Below are positions 10,833 through 23,265 of a DNA stretch of 64,000 nucleotides, one piece after another (within the stretch, counting starts at the first letter, position 1; each line of letters opens with the position of its first letter). Source of the stretch: Ulva prolifera (Eukaryota; Chlorophyta; Ulvophyceae; Ulvales; Ulvaceae); NCBI GenBank assembly GCA_023078555.1, contig CM041198.1, positions 7,611,836 through 7,675,835 of the forward strand, in the 5' to 3' direction. The notes beneath the pieces were generated by a model, which was not told the DNA's origin, did not search any database, and saw nothing but the letters and a program-made list of their open reading frames with translations. The position numbers and the translations under genes were made by a program.

Positions 10833-13800
10833 TGGGTGTGGGCCGCTCTTGCCAGGCGAGGTGGCACTCATCGCTGTGGGGCTGATGGCCGCACTGGAGC
10901 TCGGCAATTGACTTGGACTGGAGTGGCTGGAGTACAGAGCGTGGCCTCGTGGCGGTCCTCCAGTTTGTAGAGACCGACGCTCTGGCAGTGCACGCGATGC
11001 AGGAAGCAGCCTCGGGCCTGCCATCTTACCTCACCCTCACAGCCATCGGCTTGAACACGGAGGATTGTTTCAGAGAAAAGTACTTCCAGGAAATTGAGGT
11101 TGGCACGGGCAGGAGTGATGTGGATTGGGCCCTTGTTCAAGTGGGAGCAGTGTAAACCATCATGGCACGCTGGCGACTCACTGAGCCACTCAGCAAGCGA
11201 CTCAGCATGCCACATCACTGAAGGCCAGGCGGAAAGGAGGACATCAATTGGAGTGTGATTTTGTAGACAGCAAGCTTCAGAAGGAATGGTGCATGGGTGA
11301 TGGCTGGCGATGATGATGTCATCCTCCGCCCAAACCATGCCTCCTGTTACTACTGCACTTCCCCACCATCAGTCTGCTGCTGGACTTCAGGCCTGAAAGG
11401 CTGCATTCCATGGCTTCAGCAGCACTGGGAGGCTGGCACCAGGCAGTCTGATGTGCTCCACGCACAGATAGACCTGTTGTGCTTGCAGCATCATTGCATA
11501 TCATGTTTCATACTTCATGTGTGTATATGTGAGTACTACACCACACTTAACCAGACAGGCAAATCTGTGTAGGATCAGCAAAGAGCTATGCAGTGTGGAG
11601 GTAGTCCGTGGGCTGTGATTGTTTGCACAGCCCGGTACTGGCAATGCTGGCCAGTGTATTCGTGCATTACCTGCCCATGCAAGAAAACTCGCCTACATCT
11701 AGTCCGGAAGTGACTAACACAACACAAACTGCAAACAGAGCAGCATACAATCACGTTTCCAGAATTGTCACGTGTCCTGATGGGTACTGCCCTGCAAACA
11801 TACATGCGTACACACACGTTCACCCAGGCCCAGGAACTTTATGGCCTGGAGCATAGTCAAGCTGAGCGATAGTCAAGCTGGGATGGTCAACTATAGTTCA
11901 TAGTCAGGGCCAAGTAGTCAGGATGCAATAGTCACCGGCTCATTAATTATTACATTACAGGCTGATGTATCCTGAGTATTCCTCTCAGCAGACTGCAAGT
12001 GCTGGCATGCGGTGTTGGTGCGTCAAGCCAAATCACCCACATCCATTCCGATTAATCGTAATATTGTTCTGCATATGCGTCCATCCAACTTCTGGATGGC
12101 ACCCCCAGAATCGCTGCAAAGCAACCCAACACTGCCAGCATGCACACTCAAAAACATTAAATAAATACCATGCTGCTCAGTGCAGTGAGCAGCAACCTGG
12201 CTCACTGTCAGTGGATCAGTCATTGTCTGCATGAATGTACACATGTGTACACATGCATGATTGTCAGGCCTCACTACTTCTCACTATGTGCACACTGTGT
12301 CACCATCCTCACACTGTCGCCAGTTCCGTGGTCCCTGTTCTTGCACGCCTGCTGGATTCCGTGGCAGTCCAGTGGTAGCAGTAAAGGTACAGTGTTGCGG
12401 TCCATTCACTGGCAGTATCTGCACAGTGTTTGTATCGTCTGTGGGTCTGCAGCAGCGTCAGGCTATAGATGTGCACAGGCCCGGGCCACGACACCTGCTC
12501 TATTGACTCCTCATTGACAATTGGCCAATGAATTCACACCCACCAAGGAAGAGTTGTTGGCTGCACATCAATGTGTCAGATGCACCACCGACTCAATCTC
12601 GAACGCTTCCTTTTCCACCATTCATGTACCTCTGGGCGCAAGGCATGAAGTGGCTGAGGAGTGGCCATGGGCGCAGTGCAGCACAGTAAATAAATTGTTA
12701 TGTAGGTTTGACGGCCATGGTTGCAAAAGAATGCCTGAGGGTCGTGCCCCCTGCTACACACACTCCAAACCACACATGGGCAACAGATCTTAGATGTGAG
12801 ATCTAGATCTGAATCTTTGGGCTTTGCAGCAGGAGCTGCCCTGCGGGCTGAGGCGAGTGGCCTGGATGAATACTGCGCCAATTTTGTTTAAAACTTTTTT
12901 GAAAGTCAAGCACATGTGGTGATGTAAACGCATGGGCCTCACACATGTGTGTTACGACTTGCGGGTCACAAACACTGATAAGTCGGAGACGCGGATAGCA
13001 ACGCAGCAGGTGCTGCGCACACTGCCAGAAGTGAAACAGCACTCACGCATGCCAAAGTCAGCACCCCACACACAACAACTGTGCATGTGTGTGGGGTGCC
13101 GAGTATCATTTTAAATGATTCATTTATCATTGGTATTTGTGGCGCAAGGAGCAACAGGGAGGTATGTCGCGCCGCAGGCACAGCTGCCGTGCAGCTGACT
13201 CACCGCCGCACTGCCCGACCCAGTCAGCAGTCCGCCAGCACCAAAGCCTGAGCCAGGCTGCGGCAGGGCAGTGCCTCTTGCACAACGCACCCAGGCCATG
13301 TAATCTGCCACCACGCCACGTGACGTGCAGGGGCGGACAGCGGGGCGTCGAACGTGCACGCCAATGGGAGGCACCCCAGCTAGCGGACCCAGCGGGGTGG
13401 CACTCCACACCTTCGAGATGGCCTGTGAGCGGTGGGAGATGGTGTGGGCGTGTGGAAGTGTTTGTATGCATGGGCGTTTGTATGCAGGGGTGTGGGTGTG
13501 TGTGTATGCCAACAGCCAGCTCTGCTTGACAGTGGCGTTCAGTGGCTGAAGTAACGTAATCCTGGCAGTCTCAACAGCTCAACCTGGCGATCCTGGTAGG
13601 GCCACGAATCCTCCGTTTCTTCTGGGGAGGGTGATGGCTGTGGTGTGGCTTGGTCGTGTGCCTTATTCCTAGCTGTGTGGTCCCTGCAGGTGGTGCCTGC
13701 ATCTCTGTCCTTGCAACACATCTGGCAATTCCGTTTGTACGTGGTATGCTTAGCACACTCATATTCACCTCCAGCTGCACGTCCCGACGTGCTGGGAGTT

Positions 13801-13976
13801 CATGGTCGTTCGGATGATCACGAACATGCCGTGTATATGCTTCAGGCGAGGGCGGGGCTGGGATTCACGATCACTGTCTGCAAGATCATGCGCGTGCCAA
13901 CACAGACACCGAGTCAGCTAGCACGTGTATCAGAGATACGTGCCGACATATCGCTTGTGTACGTTCTGTGCAGAGC
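10212..13976. other. Gene-poor stretch after the F-box/SPRY gene
   Basis: This contains the presumed 3' UTR of the F-box/SPRY gene, a G28 run, and several loose CATAGTCAAGCTGAG-like repeats near 11850-11920. No ORF has recognisable protein content. The composition falls towards AT after 11 kb. Confidence 0.4.
10803..10830 (+). repeat. G28 homopolymer
   Basis: An uninterrupted run of 28 G, preceded by a shorter interrupted G tract from 10791. It is the reverse orientation of the C runs found in introns. Confidence 0.9.
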
Positions 13977-13984
13977 GGTGGAAG

Positions 13985-15154
13985 CAGTGCTCTACAACCC
14001 CCGTATTTTATGGAGGGATTCCCGCTGAGTTTTTCCATGTTTCAGAGGGCAAGCACCGCTGGTATGCTGAAATTTCGGAGGGCTATCCCGCCGTAATTGT
14101 TTTTTTCTGGAGGGATGCCAAAAACATTTCGGGCTCGCTGCGCTCGCAATCATATATGTCTGCTGAAGTATGGTAGTGAGGAAAATCCTTTGCATTCATA
14201 TACATTTACCTCCAAGGCCTGTTTGTGTGGGCAACAACAGCAACATACACATTCAGTCGCCCTCTTGCATACCAGAGGTCAGCACGCGCTCTAACTCATC
14301 ACGCTCAATGTCCTGCTCATCATCATTGTCACTATAACCTACCTCCTCACCACCTTCAGTACCTGGAAGCACATCAGACAAAACAGCGTCCCACGCCTCA
14401 TCAGGCTGCATGGCTACTGCCTCAGCAAGCTTACGGACGAGGAGGCCACAATTTGAATCTTTCACAAATTTCGCATACATGTCTATCATGGTGAGTGCAC
14501 CCTCCTTATCATCTGTGGGCCTGTTGGGATAAAAATGCTGCTCGCGAAAGTCTTCGAATGTGATAGCTTGTTTCACACGTATTTGAGAGTCAAGGGTGGC
14601 CACATGCGTCGATAACATCAGCGGTCGTATGATCACCGCCTAGCTGACTTCTCGCAGCCTGGTTCGTGCCGGACGTGCTAGCAACCTCATCACGAGCGCG
14701 CTTTCTGGGGGCTGACCCCTTGAAACCGAACCGACTAAGCATATCTCAAAGCTACAGGTGCACACAGCGTCTATTGGCACTTTGAGCTGTGCTTCGCAAC
14801 ATTATGTAGCGATACAGAGCCAGCGTGTTGCGGCTACGGCCAGTGACGTCTCGGAAAGTGCACCTGAGGACACTGTGCACCTAGGTGCAGCTGCTCGTCA
14901 AGATCGCTCGCTTCGCTCGCTCGTGTGCTCGCAGCATTATCAATGTGAACACATCCCGCCCGCTGCGCTCGCACGTCGCACATTTCAGCGGGCAAGACCG
15001 CTCAGACGCCCGAGACACAGCGGGCTGCGCCCGCTGGCATTTGCTGTAACAGCCCAGTTTCAGCGGCGTAAACCGTCGACTTTTCAAAATCTTGGCGGCA
15101 TTTTCAGGAAAAACGTCTATTTCAGCGGGAAAACCGGCGGTTTGTAGAGCACTG
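13985..15154 (-). mobile_element. hAT-type DNA transposon remnant, copy 1
   Basis: A 1170-bp element with terminal inverted repeats. The left end starts CAGTGCTCTACAA and the right end is its complement. It is flanked by a perfect 8-bp target duplication, GGTGGAAG, at 13977-13984 and 15155-15162. Both ends are crowded with short motifs such as TTTCAGCGGG and CCCGCTG in both orientations, as in hAT subterminal transposase-binding regions. An 8-bp duplication and short TIRs fit the hAT superfamily. Only remnants of the protein survive, so it must depend on a helper. A second copy lies at 31012-31958. Confidence 0.9.
14253..14742 (-). pseudogene. Remnant of the hAT element protein
   Basis: Reading from ATG at 14742, a 50-codon frame starts MLSRFGFKGSAPRKRARDE and stops at 14590. 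In another frame, 14636-14253 encodes about 127 residues with an acidic C-terminus (EEVGYSDNDDEQDIERDELE). The N-terminal peptide matches that of the second hAT copy (MLRRFGFTDPAPKKLDRDE), including the following ASTSGT, so it is a genuine family start. The short basic then Ser-rich N-terminus is common for hAT and ZMYM-like transposon proteins. No RNase H-like catalytic core or BED finger is visible. The pieces are probably the two ends of a longer protein left after internal loss, or an element-specific small protein. Confidence 0.55.
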
Positions 15155-15162
15155 GGTGGAAG

Positions 15163-16924
15163 AAGAGTGGCTCATGAGCAACGGTCTCGCAGTTCGCGTT
15201 ACACCTCCTCGGCTGCAATCCTCGGGCATCATGCCCGTGTTTGCAGGCCAGCGGGCATAGATGCCAGGTCGGTTGTTCTTGGGTGACATTGTCGATCTGG
15301 AGGACGGCAGTGCTGCGCGGGGCTCCGATCGAACAGAGTTGGTGAGCCGCGCGCAGATCGAACAGAGTTGGTGAGCTCCGCGCGCCGATCGAAAGCCATG
15401 ACACCTGCAAATTTTGAACGTTGACATTTCTGAAACATCTTGGTTGCAACATTAATTACAAGGGATAGCATTAGAAGCAGCAGCGGCTACACCGGTTTCC
15501 CTCTGACGAGCTCTGGAGTTTGTGCGCTATCTCGCCTTGACCCCACGCCCTGAGCAAGGCCGAACATGGTTGCATGCAGGAAGCTGCAGTGCCCAGATCT
15601 TCAATGTGCGTATATCTGCTCTAGCTGCTTTGTACACACCGTCGTGTCGCAGCTACCATGGCGAAGAACCTGCACTGGCCCAAACTCGTGGCGTTCAGAG
15701 CACCAGTGGGTATCTGTCAGCTAGCTGTCGAAATGCATTTGCTATTGTCCTTGCAATCATCACACAGCGGATCGTGGGTCGGGAGTTTGATGTTGGTGCT
15801 GGCGCGCACGGGTATACCACCATGGACAGCGGCATCTCAGTGGTCCCCTGTGTGGATCGACATCGTGGTACCGCGGTGGCTTGCGTGGCTGGTGTTCCTG
15901 TGCGCGCTTGACACGCATGCGTGTCGCTCCTGCGGTGCTACCTGCCTCGCTGACGTTGCAACGCGTTGTCCTTGTACAGCACAGCGCAGCGGACTGCGCG
16001 CATGTCCACGGTGACTATGTCAAGAGATACGAGTTCTGTGGTGAGGTTATCCACGCGCCATGCCTACGTTTGTGGGTGCAGCTGTACACGTGCATGCATG
16101 CATGCGCCTTCACTGGCACCGAAAGTTGGCTTCGACAGAGCCGGAGGGAGTACGCACACAGCCCCGCGGGCTCCGCACACACAATATTGTTTGATATTCT
16201 GTATGGCCATGTGCACGAATCCCTTCGAATATCCCCTACATGTGCTTACGGTATCGCCGGCGCCGGTCCGCGGTCGCGATCTAGGGAGGGGGAATTGTCG
16301 GCAAAGTCCATGGCCAGCGACAAGCGGATCTATAGCGAGATCTAGGGCTATACTACATCAGATACATCAGGCTCTGCGGATCGATATCCAGCGCCATGCC
16401 GGAGACGTCAGCATAAAAAATGTATACGGGCATGCATGGTGTACCCGGGCCATGCATACATGTACACACAAAAGAACCCGGCTGCGGGAGGCAGCAAAAA
16501 GAAAACGAATAGGCCCTTAGTTGTGTTCTGTCGTCCGCTGTCGTGCAGCTGCAACGAATACGCGCGCCAGCTGCCAGTGTTCCGCCGTTCTGCAGCCCCA
16601 CTAGAATGCCAGCGGACTAACCGCCAGTGGCCTGCAGCCTTGCCCATTTGGAACACCTAGATGTCTGTTCTATGTTTCGCCGGGCCTTCCTGGTGACCCG
16701 CTTGGCTGTGCAGCCGTCATGTCGGCGCGGGCCGCTGCCTGCCCGCGTGCCGTTGTCCGGCAGTCCCACTGGCAATCCTGCGGACTAGCCGCGGGTGATC
16801 TGCAGATTTGATTCGTAAAAAGTGTTGTGTGTTTGTTGTTTTAGTTTTGTGCCGTCTGGCCGGTTTAATGGCCCGTTAGACTGCACCGTTAGTGTGTCCG
16901 CTTCCAGCGGAACGAGTCCTGCGT
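15163..16924. other. Stretch between hAT copy 1 and the LINE ORF
   Basis: This has two GAACAGAGTTGGTGAGC-like direct repeats near 15325-15375. There is an unassigned open frame from an ATG at 15658 that gives about 118 residues without recognisable motifs. The last 200-250 bases before 16925 probably form the 5' UTR of the LINE, but its 5' end cannot be placed from one copy. Confidence 0.35.
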
Positions 16925-19900
16925 ATGAGCTTTCAGTGTCCATATGACGGATGCAGCGCTAGTCTCTCCTCCCATTCAAGCCTGTTCACCCACATTCGAG
17001 GAATCCATCGCGACGGGCCGAGGCTGCCTACTGCGAAGCTGCACGAACTCAATGCCGCTTACTGCTCTCACTGTGGCATATTCGGCTCCACCAAGACCCT
17101 TAAGGCGCATAAATGTGTGGGAGGTCAGAACAGGAGCTTGAGGTCAGGTCACTGCGTGCTGCCCGCCACACATCCGGCCCGACAGCCCGCCCCAGCCCAA
17201 CCCGCCCCAGCCCAGCCCATCCCTGCCCAGCCCGCCCCAGCCCAGCCCGCCCAGCCGCAGCCCGCCCAGCCGCAGCCTGCCCAGCCTGCCCAGCCGCACC
17301 CCCATCAGCCACCCCGTCACTTCACCGAAGCCCCCGCCGCCGCCCACTACACCGCCCAGCCCAGGCCCTCCCCGAAGGTCCCGGACACCGTCCATCCGGA
17401 GTTCGGCGACGCAACGGCCGAGCTCCTCAGAGATTTCAACGATGCCAGCGACGCGTCAAACATCGACGGAGCACGACTGGCCCTGGGCCGCTTCCTCGAC
17501 TTCCCTGGTAAGGTTCTGTCGCTGAAGGGAGGGGACGGCACGGCGCGCCGCGCTCGTACATGCATCACGCTGTTCATGGACGGCGAGGAGCCCAGGCTGG
17601 CGGAGCCCACTCCGAGCCAGAAGCGCAGAATGAATCAGAACCAGGATCGCCGCCTGGCGGGCTCCGTCCACAGGTCACTGAGCGACGGTAATCTCCGCAA
17701 AGGCGCGGAGAAAGTGGAGGCGCCGCCCATCGCCAGGTACACCCCGGAAGTGCATGAGGAGCTGCGGCACCTGCATCCCGCAGAAGCGCTTCCCCCCGAC
17801 ACCCAGCCCGCCGAGCCCGCGCCCCCGCTGCAAATCGACGAGGTGACGCTCCTCGCCCTGCTCGACAAGCTGCCGAAGGGCAGCGGCCCAGGCCTGTCGG
17901 GGTGGACGTATGAGCACATCCGGGCTGCCGGCACGGCCTCCACGGCCGCGCTCACGGAGATTCACCGCTTCGTGAATGCGGCCCTCGCCGGCCGGCTGCC
18001 ACACCTCCCGCGCTTGCTGGACTGCCGCCTCCTCCCGCAGGAGAAGCCACAGGGAGGCGTCCACCCTATCGCCATTGCAGAGACGTGGCAGCGCCTGGTA
18101 AGCCTGTGCGCCATGACCCTGTGCAGTGGCCTAGGTGCCTCCCTCGCGCCGCTGCAGGTGGGGGTCGGGGTGCCAGGGGGCGCGCAGAACCTGGGCCATG
18201 CTGCGCGCGCCGTGCTGCAAGCGTGGGACGATGTCGTGCTTGTGCAGCTGGACTGGAAGAATGCATTCAACATGATGTCCCGTGCAGCCATCTTGGAGGC
18301 CGTTGCGTCTCACAAGCCTGCGCTGCTACCCTTCGCCACCATGCTTTACAGGTTCCCCGCAAATCTCTACATCGAAGGCGCACCGCCCGGCACCGCTGCA
18401 ATCACGTCGCAGCGCGGCGTGCGTCAAGGCGACCCCATCAGCCCGCTGCTTTTCGCCCTGGCCCTCCAGGGCCCCCTCCAGGCAGTGCAGGCCCAGCACC
18501 AGCCACCCGGAAGGGAGGTCACGGCCGCCCTCATGGCGTATCATGACGACTGCACCATCGCCGGGCAGCGCGTGGACGCCGCCGCCGCATTCCGTGCGCT
18601 GGTCTCGGCAGCAGAGCCCCTCGGGCTGGAGCCCCAGCTGCACAAGTGCACGGCCTACTCGCGCGACCCCCAGCATGCGGGATCCGTTGCGGCCGCGCTC
18701 GGCATAACGCATGCCACGGAGGGCACCGTCATCACCGGCACGCCCATCGGCACCCCGGCGTTCGAGTCGGCGCACGCGGAAGCGACGGCCGACAAGGTGT
18801 GCGCCACCATCGAGAAGATGATGAGCCTGCCCCTGAAAGCGCAAGACCAGTTCTTGCTGCTCACGATGTCCTGCCAACGCCGCATGCTGCACTACGCCAG
18901 GGCGGTGCCGTGGGCGCACATTTCCGATCACATGCGCCGGACGGAGGCGTCTGTCCTGGCTGCGGTGAATGAAATCATGCGCGTCCCGCGGGACGACCTG
19001 CGTGCGGCCGCACAAGCCGTCCTTCCAGCGCGCCTCGGAGGCCTGGGCATCATGTCCACGCCGCAGGAGGTCGCGGACGGAGCGTACCTCGCTGCAGCTG
19101 CGGTGAGCCAAAAGGCATTCGCAGGAGGCCCCGAGTGCATGCAGCCGTTCCGGGGGCCGCACGGGCAACACTTGCATGAAACCTGGCAGGCCCTCAACGT
19201 CGCTCAGCAGCTCCATCCGGAGCTGCCCGGGCCGGCGAGCGGCGACACCATCGCCAAGGTGTTACCTGGTATGCAGCAGCGTATCACAAAGTTGGTTGCC
19301 CTGCGCCGCCGGGCAGCTCTGCTTGCCAGCCATGACGTCGCCACGCTCGAGGGTGCATGCAGCTTGGCACGGCTTCGCAGCTGTGCTTGCCGTGCAGCCA
19401 CCCTTTGGTTGAGCACCCTGCCGCTCTCCCAGGCGCTGCGCATGACTGACATTGAGTTCATGCTGTGCATCAGGTATCTCCTGGGCATGTCCCCAGCCCC
19501 TCCCAATGCGGTCGGCTCGCGCTGCGAATGTGGCACTCTCATACAGCCGCATGATCTCGACCACGCGATGAATTGCACGCACAATGCGGGGACCTGGACT
19601 TCGCGCCACAATATCGTTGAAAAACAATGGCGCGAGATCGGGTCCCACGCGTGTGTGGCATCCACCCGCATCCCGCGCACAGCGCCGTTCGTCCGCGCGC
19701 GGCTCGCGGCCGCATCGAGGCAGATCCATGCTAGCCCGTTGGGCTCGCCCCCCCCTGCTCCGCCCCAGCCCGCCACCCAGGTCGCGGGCCCTTCGCGTGG
19801 GGCAGCCTTGCCCGCGGCGCCGATGCCTGCAGCCCCGCCGCCGCCGCCAACCGCGCGCGCGGACGAGGCGCCGGCACCTACGCCTGCTCCGGCCGCCGAC

Positions 19901-20518
19901 GCCAATGCTGGACACAGCGCCCAGATGGGGCGCCACACGCCAGACGCAGCGCGGGCTGCGGCCCTGGCGGCGGCGGCGGCGGCGCCGGGTGGTCAGGATC
20001 CGGCGGGGCCTGGGGAGCAGGCCGCTGCCGCGCAGGCAACGGCGCTGGATCAGGTGTTCAGGGCAGTGGCCCACGAGAAACTGGGGGACATCATGTTTAT
20101 GCCGCCGGGTGACCCTTTGTGCATAGGAGATGTGTCGGTTGTGAACCCCTGTGCCGGTTCCTATTGCGGCCGTGCGGCCCGCGAGGACGGGGGTGCTGCG
20201 GAGACGCGGGACGTGCAGAAACGCACTGCTTATCGTTTGTACGACCCTGATGCGTATAGTTTTGTGCCGTTGTCGCATGAGACGCATGGTCGATTGGGAC
20301 GGCCTGCCATGAATCACTTGAATCGGCTGGCGGAGGTTGCGTCTCGGTGTGGCAAGGTGAACCGTGCTTTGTTTGTGACGAATGCTCTGCGCCGGTTGAG
20401 TGTGGCGTTGTGCAAGGGGAATGCTCTTATGCTCCGTGCGGGGCTTCAATCTTTGGCTGGCATCACCGGCCGAGCTGTGGTACGTGCTCGTGCCCGGCCT
20501 AGTGCCATGACTGCGTGA
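16925..20518 (+). CDS. LINE protein: zinc fingers, reverse transcriptase, restriction-like endonuclease
   Basis: A 1197-residue protein. Start chosen at the first ATG in frame. Residues 5-29 form a C2H2 finger (CPYDGC...HIRGIH). A second CxxC...H...C finger follows (CSHCGIFGSTKTLKAHKC), and both would bind target DNA. Then comes a Pro/Ala/Gln-rich linker. The reverse transcriptase spans about 300-600: KGSGPGLSGWTYEHI, motif A with D443 in QLDWKNAFN, RQGDPISPLLFAL around residue 503, and motif C YHDD at 539-542, where most relatives have F/YADD. A CCHC-type knuckle starts at C867 (CECG...HDLDHAMNC). After a second low-complexity linker comes the endonuclease-like region GDPLCIGDVSVVNP (D1063, D1069) with K1099 about 30 residues on, in PD-(D/E)XK order. 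The protein would nick target DNA and prime cDNA from it. The clade is inferred from layout: single ORF, N-terminal fingers, C-terminal nuclease. Confidence 0.87.
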   Translation: MSFQCPYDGCSASLSSHSSLFTHIRGIHRDGPRLPTAKLHELNAAYCSHCGIFGSTKTLKAHKCVGGQNRSLRSGHCVLPATHPARQPAPAQPAPAQPIPAQPAPAQPAQPQPAQPQPAQPAQPHPHQPPRHFTEAPAAAHYTAQPRPSPKVPDTVHPEFGDATAELLRDFNDASDASNIDGARLALGRFLDFPGKVLSLKGGDGTARRARTCITLFMDGEEPRLAEPTPSQKRRMNQNQDRRLAGSVHRSLSDGNLRKGAEKVEAPPIARYTPEVHEELRHLHPAEALPPDTQPAEPAPPLQIDEVTLLALLDKLPKGSGPGLSGWTYEHIRAAGTASTAALTEIHRFVNAALAGRLPHLPRLLDCRLLPQEKPQGGVHPIAIAETWQRLVSLCAMTLCSGLGASLAPLQVGVGVPGGAQNLGHAARAVLQAWDDVVLVQLDWKNAFNMMSRAAILEAVASHKPALLPFATMLYRFPANLYIEGAPPGTAAITSQRGVRQGDPISPLLFALALQGPLQAVQAQHQPPGREVTAALMAYHDDCTIAGQRVDAAAAFRALVSAAEPLGLEPQLHKCTAYSRDPQHAGSVAAALGITHATEGTVITGTPIGTPAFESAHAEATADKVCATIEKMMSLPLKAQDQFLLLTMSCQRRMLHYARAVPWAHISDHMRRTEASVLAAVNEIMRVPRDDLRAAAQAVLPARLGGLGIMSTPQEVADGAYLAAAAVSQKAFAGGPECMQPFRGPHGQHLHETWQALNVAQQLHPELPGPASGDTIAKVLPGMQQRITKLVALRRRAALLASHDVATLEGACSLARLRSCACRAATLWLSTLPLSQALRMTDIEFMLCIRYLLGMSPAPPNAVGSRCECGTLIQPHDLDHAMNCTHNAGTWTSRHNIVEKQWREIGSHACVASTRIPRTAPFVRARLAAASRQIHASPLGSPPPAPPQPATQVAGPSRGAALPAAPMPAAPPPPPTARADEAPAPTPAPAADANAGHSAQMGRHTPDAARAAALAAAAAAPGGQDPAGPGEQAAAAQATALDQVFRAVAHEKLGDIMFMPPGDPLCIGDVSVVNPCAGSYCGRAAREDGGAAETRDVQKRTAYRLYDPDAYSFVPLSHETHGRLGRPAMNHLNRLAEVASRCGKVNRALFVTNALRRLSVALCKGNALMLRAGLQSLAGITGRAVVRARARPSAMTA

Positions 20519-20600
20519 GTGGATTTGCGTGTGTATTCCTGGCAACGGCTCGCTTCCCGGCCTCTGTCCTTTGTAACTACATGTACACACAAATCTGCTG
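16925..20600 (+). mobile_element. R2-like LINE (restriction-like-endonuclease clade), near full length
   Basis: One long ORF with a short 3' tail after the stop. The tail (CCTCTGTCCTTTGTAAC near 20560-20576) recurs in 5'-truncated copies at 33133-33212 and 56903-57183, which fixes the 3' end to within tens of bases. No poly-A tail is visible. The 5' boundary is unknown and may lie 200 or more bases before the ATG. The ORF is intact, so the copy could be young or active. Confidence 0.85.
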
Positions 20601-23265
20601 CTCGAAGGACACACGAGTGTAAACAAACATTGCACTGTCTTCACTCTCGATTAGACATGTCTAGATCAGCGTGGCCTCGCAAACGGGTCCCCTGCAGGGG
20701 TTCTTGAAGTGTACACACAGTACTATAGTAGCTATAGCTACTAGTGTCCGGCCGACACCGGTACCGGCCGCCTCTGCTGCAGTTGTGTACTCGGCCCAAA
20801 AGTCGGGTGAAAATCTCTTGGGGGGGGGGCAAGTTCCGCGCAGCATGCGCACGGAGCCAGCCGCGCGCTTGCGAGGAGCGCACCGGAGTACCCCCGCGCC
20901 ATCCCAGCAAGCGCGCGGAGCGCGAAAATGTTGGGGTGCTTGACGAATGTTGTGCTCTGCACGAGGTTTGTCGCTGTGCACAGTAGCTAGCTGCATATAT
21001 CTGGGAGATGTCTCGACACCGTGGCACCAGTCTGCTAGGCCTCTGTGCGATCGCACAGAATCCACCGTGAACTACAGCGCTCGAGACTGCCGGCTGCATG
21101 ACCATGCCGACTCGTCAACACTTGACGGCGTCCGGCCGGCTCGAGGATCCGTAGCGGGAGCGATGGCGGGCACGGTAGGAGCAGCGAGCGCCATGGCACA
21201 TGCATGGGGGGAGGTAACGCAGAGGATGATGCAGGCGGTGACGGCTCATCCTCTGCAGGCACTGCTCATGCATGCACCTGATGATGTACCATGTCCGCAA
21301 GCAAGCTGCTTCCGCGTCAGCTTATCCCGTGTGAGCTGTGTACTCGCGTCACGCTGTCCATATGAGGTCAGCAAGCGAACGAGCATGATGCGCTGTGCAA
21401 ACGACCGGTAGAGAGGTGCCGCGGTGCCGCATGCATGAAGTGTGCGCCGTCCGGAAGCGGCCGGCTCCTGCACGCATGCCCATGCGTGGCTGTGGCACCC
21501 AGCAGGCCTGCGGCAGGGTCAGAGGTTGGCATTCAATTGCAATGAGTGGGCGCGCCGCCACCCGCAGCCCCTCGGCCACTGAAATCAGCATCTGCTGCAG
21601 ATGTTGCAGCGCATGGCGCGATGTGCAAGGATGCAGTGATGTGGTGGATGTATCACTGCATAAATTGCCGCAGCGCCAGCATGCTGCGGCAGGTGGCTAC
21701 AGCTGCTGCCGGCCTGCGGGCGCGCGTAAGCTTGTGGTTTGTGCACAAGTTTGCCTTCGGATGCGCGAGCCATGCATCCATGCACTGAGTCAACAACAGC
21801 AGCATCCGGGCCAGTTCGCGAGGCACGCCTGACCTGACGCAGGCGTTGCTGGTCAACCAGCTTTGCTCCTGCATCATCCGGCGTGAGACCCTCTCGCCCT
21901 GGGTTGCGTCTGACGAACAGCAGCACTACAGCTGCAGTTCAAGCTCGCTGCGGTCGGACCGACCACGTACGTGTAGTTTTCATGGCAGCTGATACTAGTT
22001 TCGGTATATACATGTAGATATGGATCCAATCGATACCCGTGTGCATGCGACACAGGCCTGTGTTGAACGTCGTCATCGATCGACCGCTGGTGCTCTATCG
22101 AAACAGTGTCGGTACGGCTGTTGGGAGCGGTGCTGAGGCGGGGCGCCGTCTGCATATGCATTCGCCGCCGCACCTGGCTCGTCAGCAGCATTAGCTATCG
22201 ACTATATGCTTGCATCAGCAGCACTGCGTTTCGCCAGCATTTGGGTCCGAGTCGCAAGCGCGGTGCATCATCTCGTAGCATCTGCGGTGCATTTCGCGTT
22301 GTGATCGAACCCAAGCTGCCGCGCCTCCATCGATCGTGATCACGAGGGGGTCCCTTGCAGATGTGGCCGAGACTTCGGCTACACAGTGATTCTGCAGCTG
22401 CGCCAGTTTACGCGGCTGCGATGAGCACCGCAGAGAAATGGGGATGAGCGGGTTTGTGTGGTGGTGGCTCTGGACTTTGATGCGTGGGCTCGTGGGAGAA
22501 GCAATGGAAGGAAGCAGTCTTGAGGTCATGGCAGACCCGGCATCATGACTGGCTATGTATGCGTGGTGGAGCATTCCGCTGTGCACTCGGCCGTATCTCG
22601 TTGAGATACTACCGCACGCCTGGGACTGCGTTCAATTCAAGTTGCACCGAACGCTGTGCATTGTTTCCGCCGGGACGGCGATACGCCCCACGCTCAGTGA
22701 ACACGTGGATGCTAGGTGCCGTAGAGTGACCAGGGCAGCACCGTGCTGTCGCAATCTGCTGTCGCGGGCCCGGGAGCAACTGGTATACGTACCATCCCTC
22801 CTATCCGCGCGGACAAATCGCAAAGCGGAAAGGGGCAGGCGAGGAACAGACAGGCAGCCCATGGCAGCAGTGTCGGTTACTGTTGTGAACCAGACACATA
22901 GCATGATTTGCGCCAAATGAATAATCAGCATTTTTCCCACCCCGCACGACGCCTGGGCGCATCAGCTGGAATGCAACGCGCACACATGGGGCGTATTGTT
23001 GAGATGTAGTCGTATGTTCTCCACGCATACGCCATCTTTCGCCAACAGGGCGCAGAGATCGCATGAATCCGAATGAGCTCCTCGAGTATGCGCATGGTCT
23101 ACATTGTTGTCGTTCAACCCGCTTCTGATGTGGGCAGGTATCAGGCTGATGTAGCGCACGGGCCGTAATACGTCTTCTTCTCCTCCCGAAGATGGCTGGG
23201 GGTTCCTTTCATATCTGCTGTGTCTCTGAGGCCGCCGTGGTCATGGCTGTCTTGTCGCAGTGCAG

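Noticed and set aside
19262-20644. 460-codon antisense ORF over the LINE
   Set aside because: It lies opposite the intact LINE ORF, whose domains are clear. It is Arg/His-rich shadow sequence with no recognisable motif.
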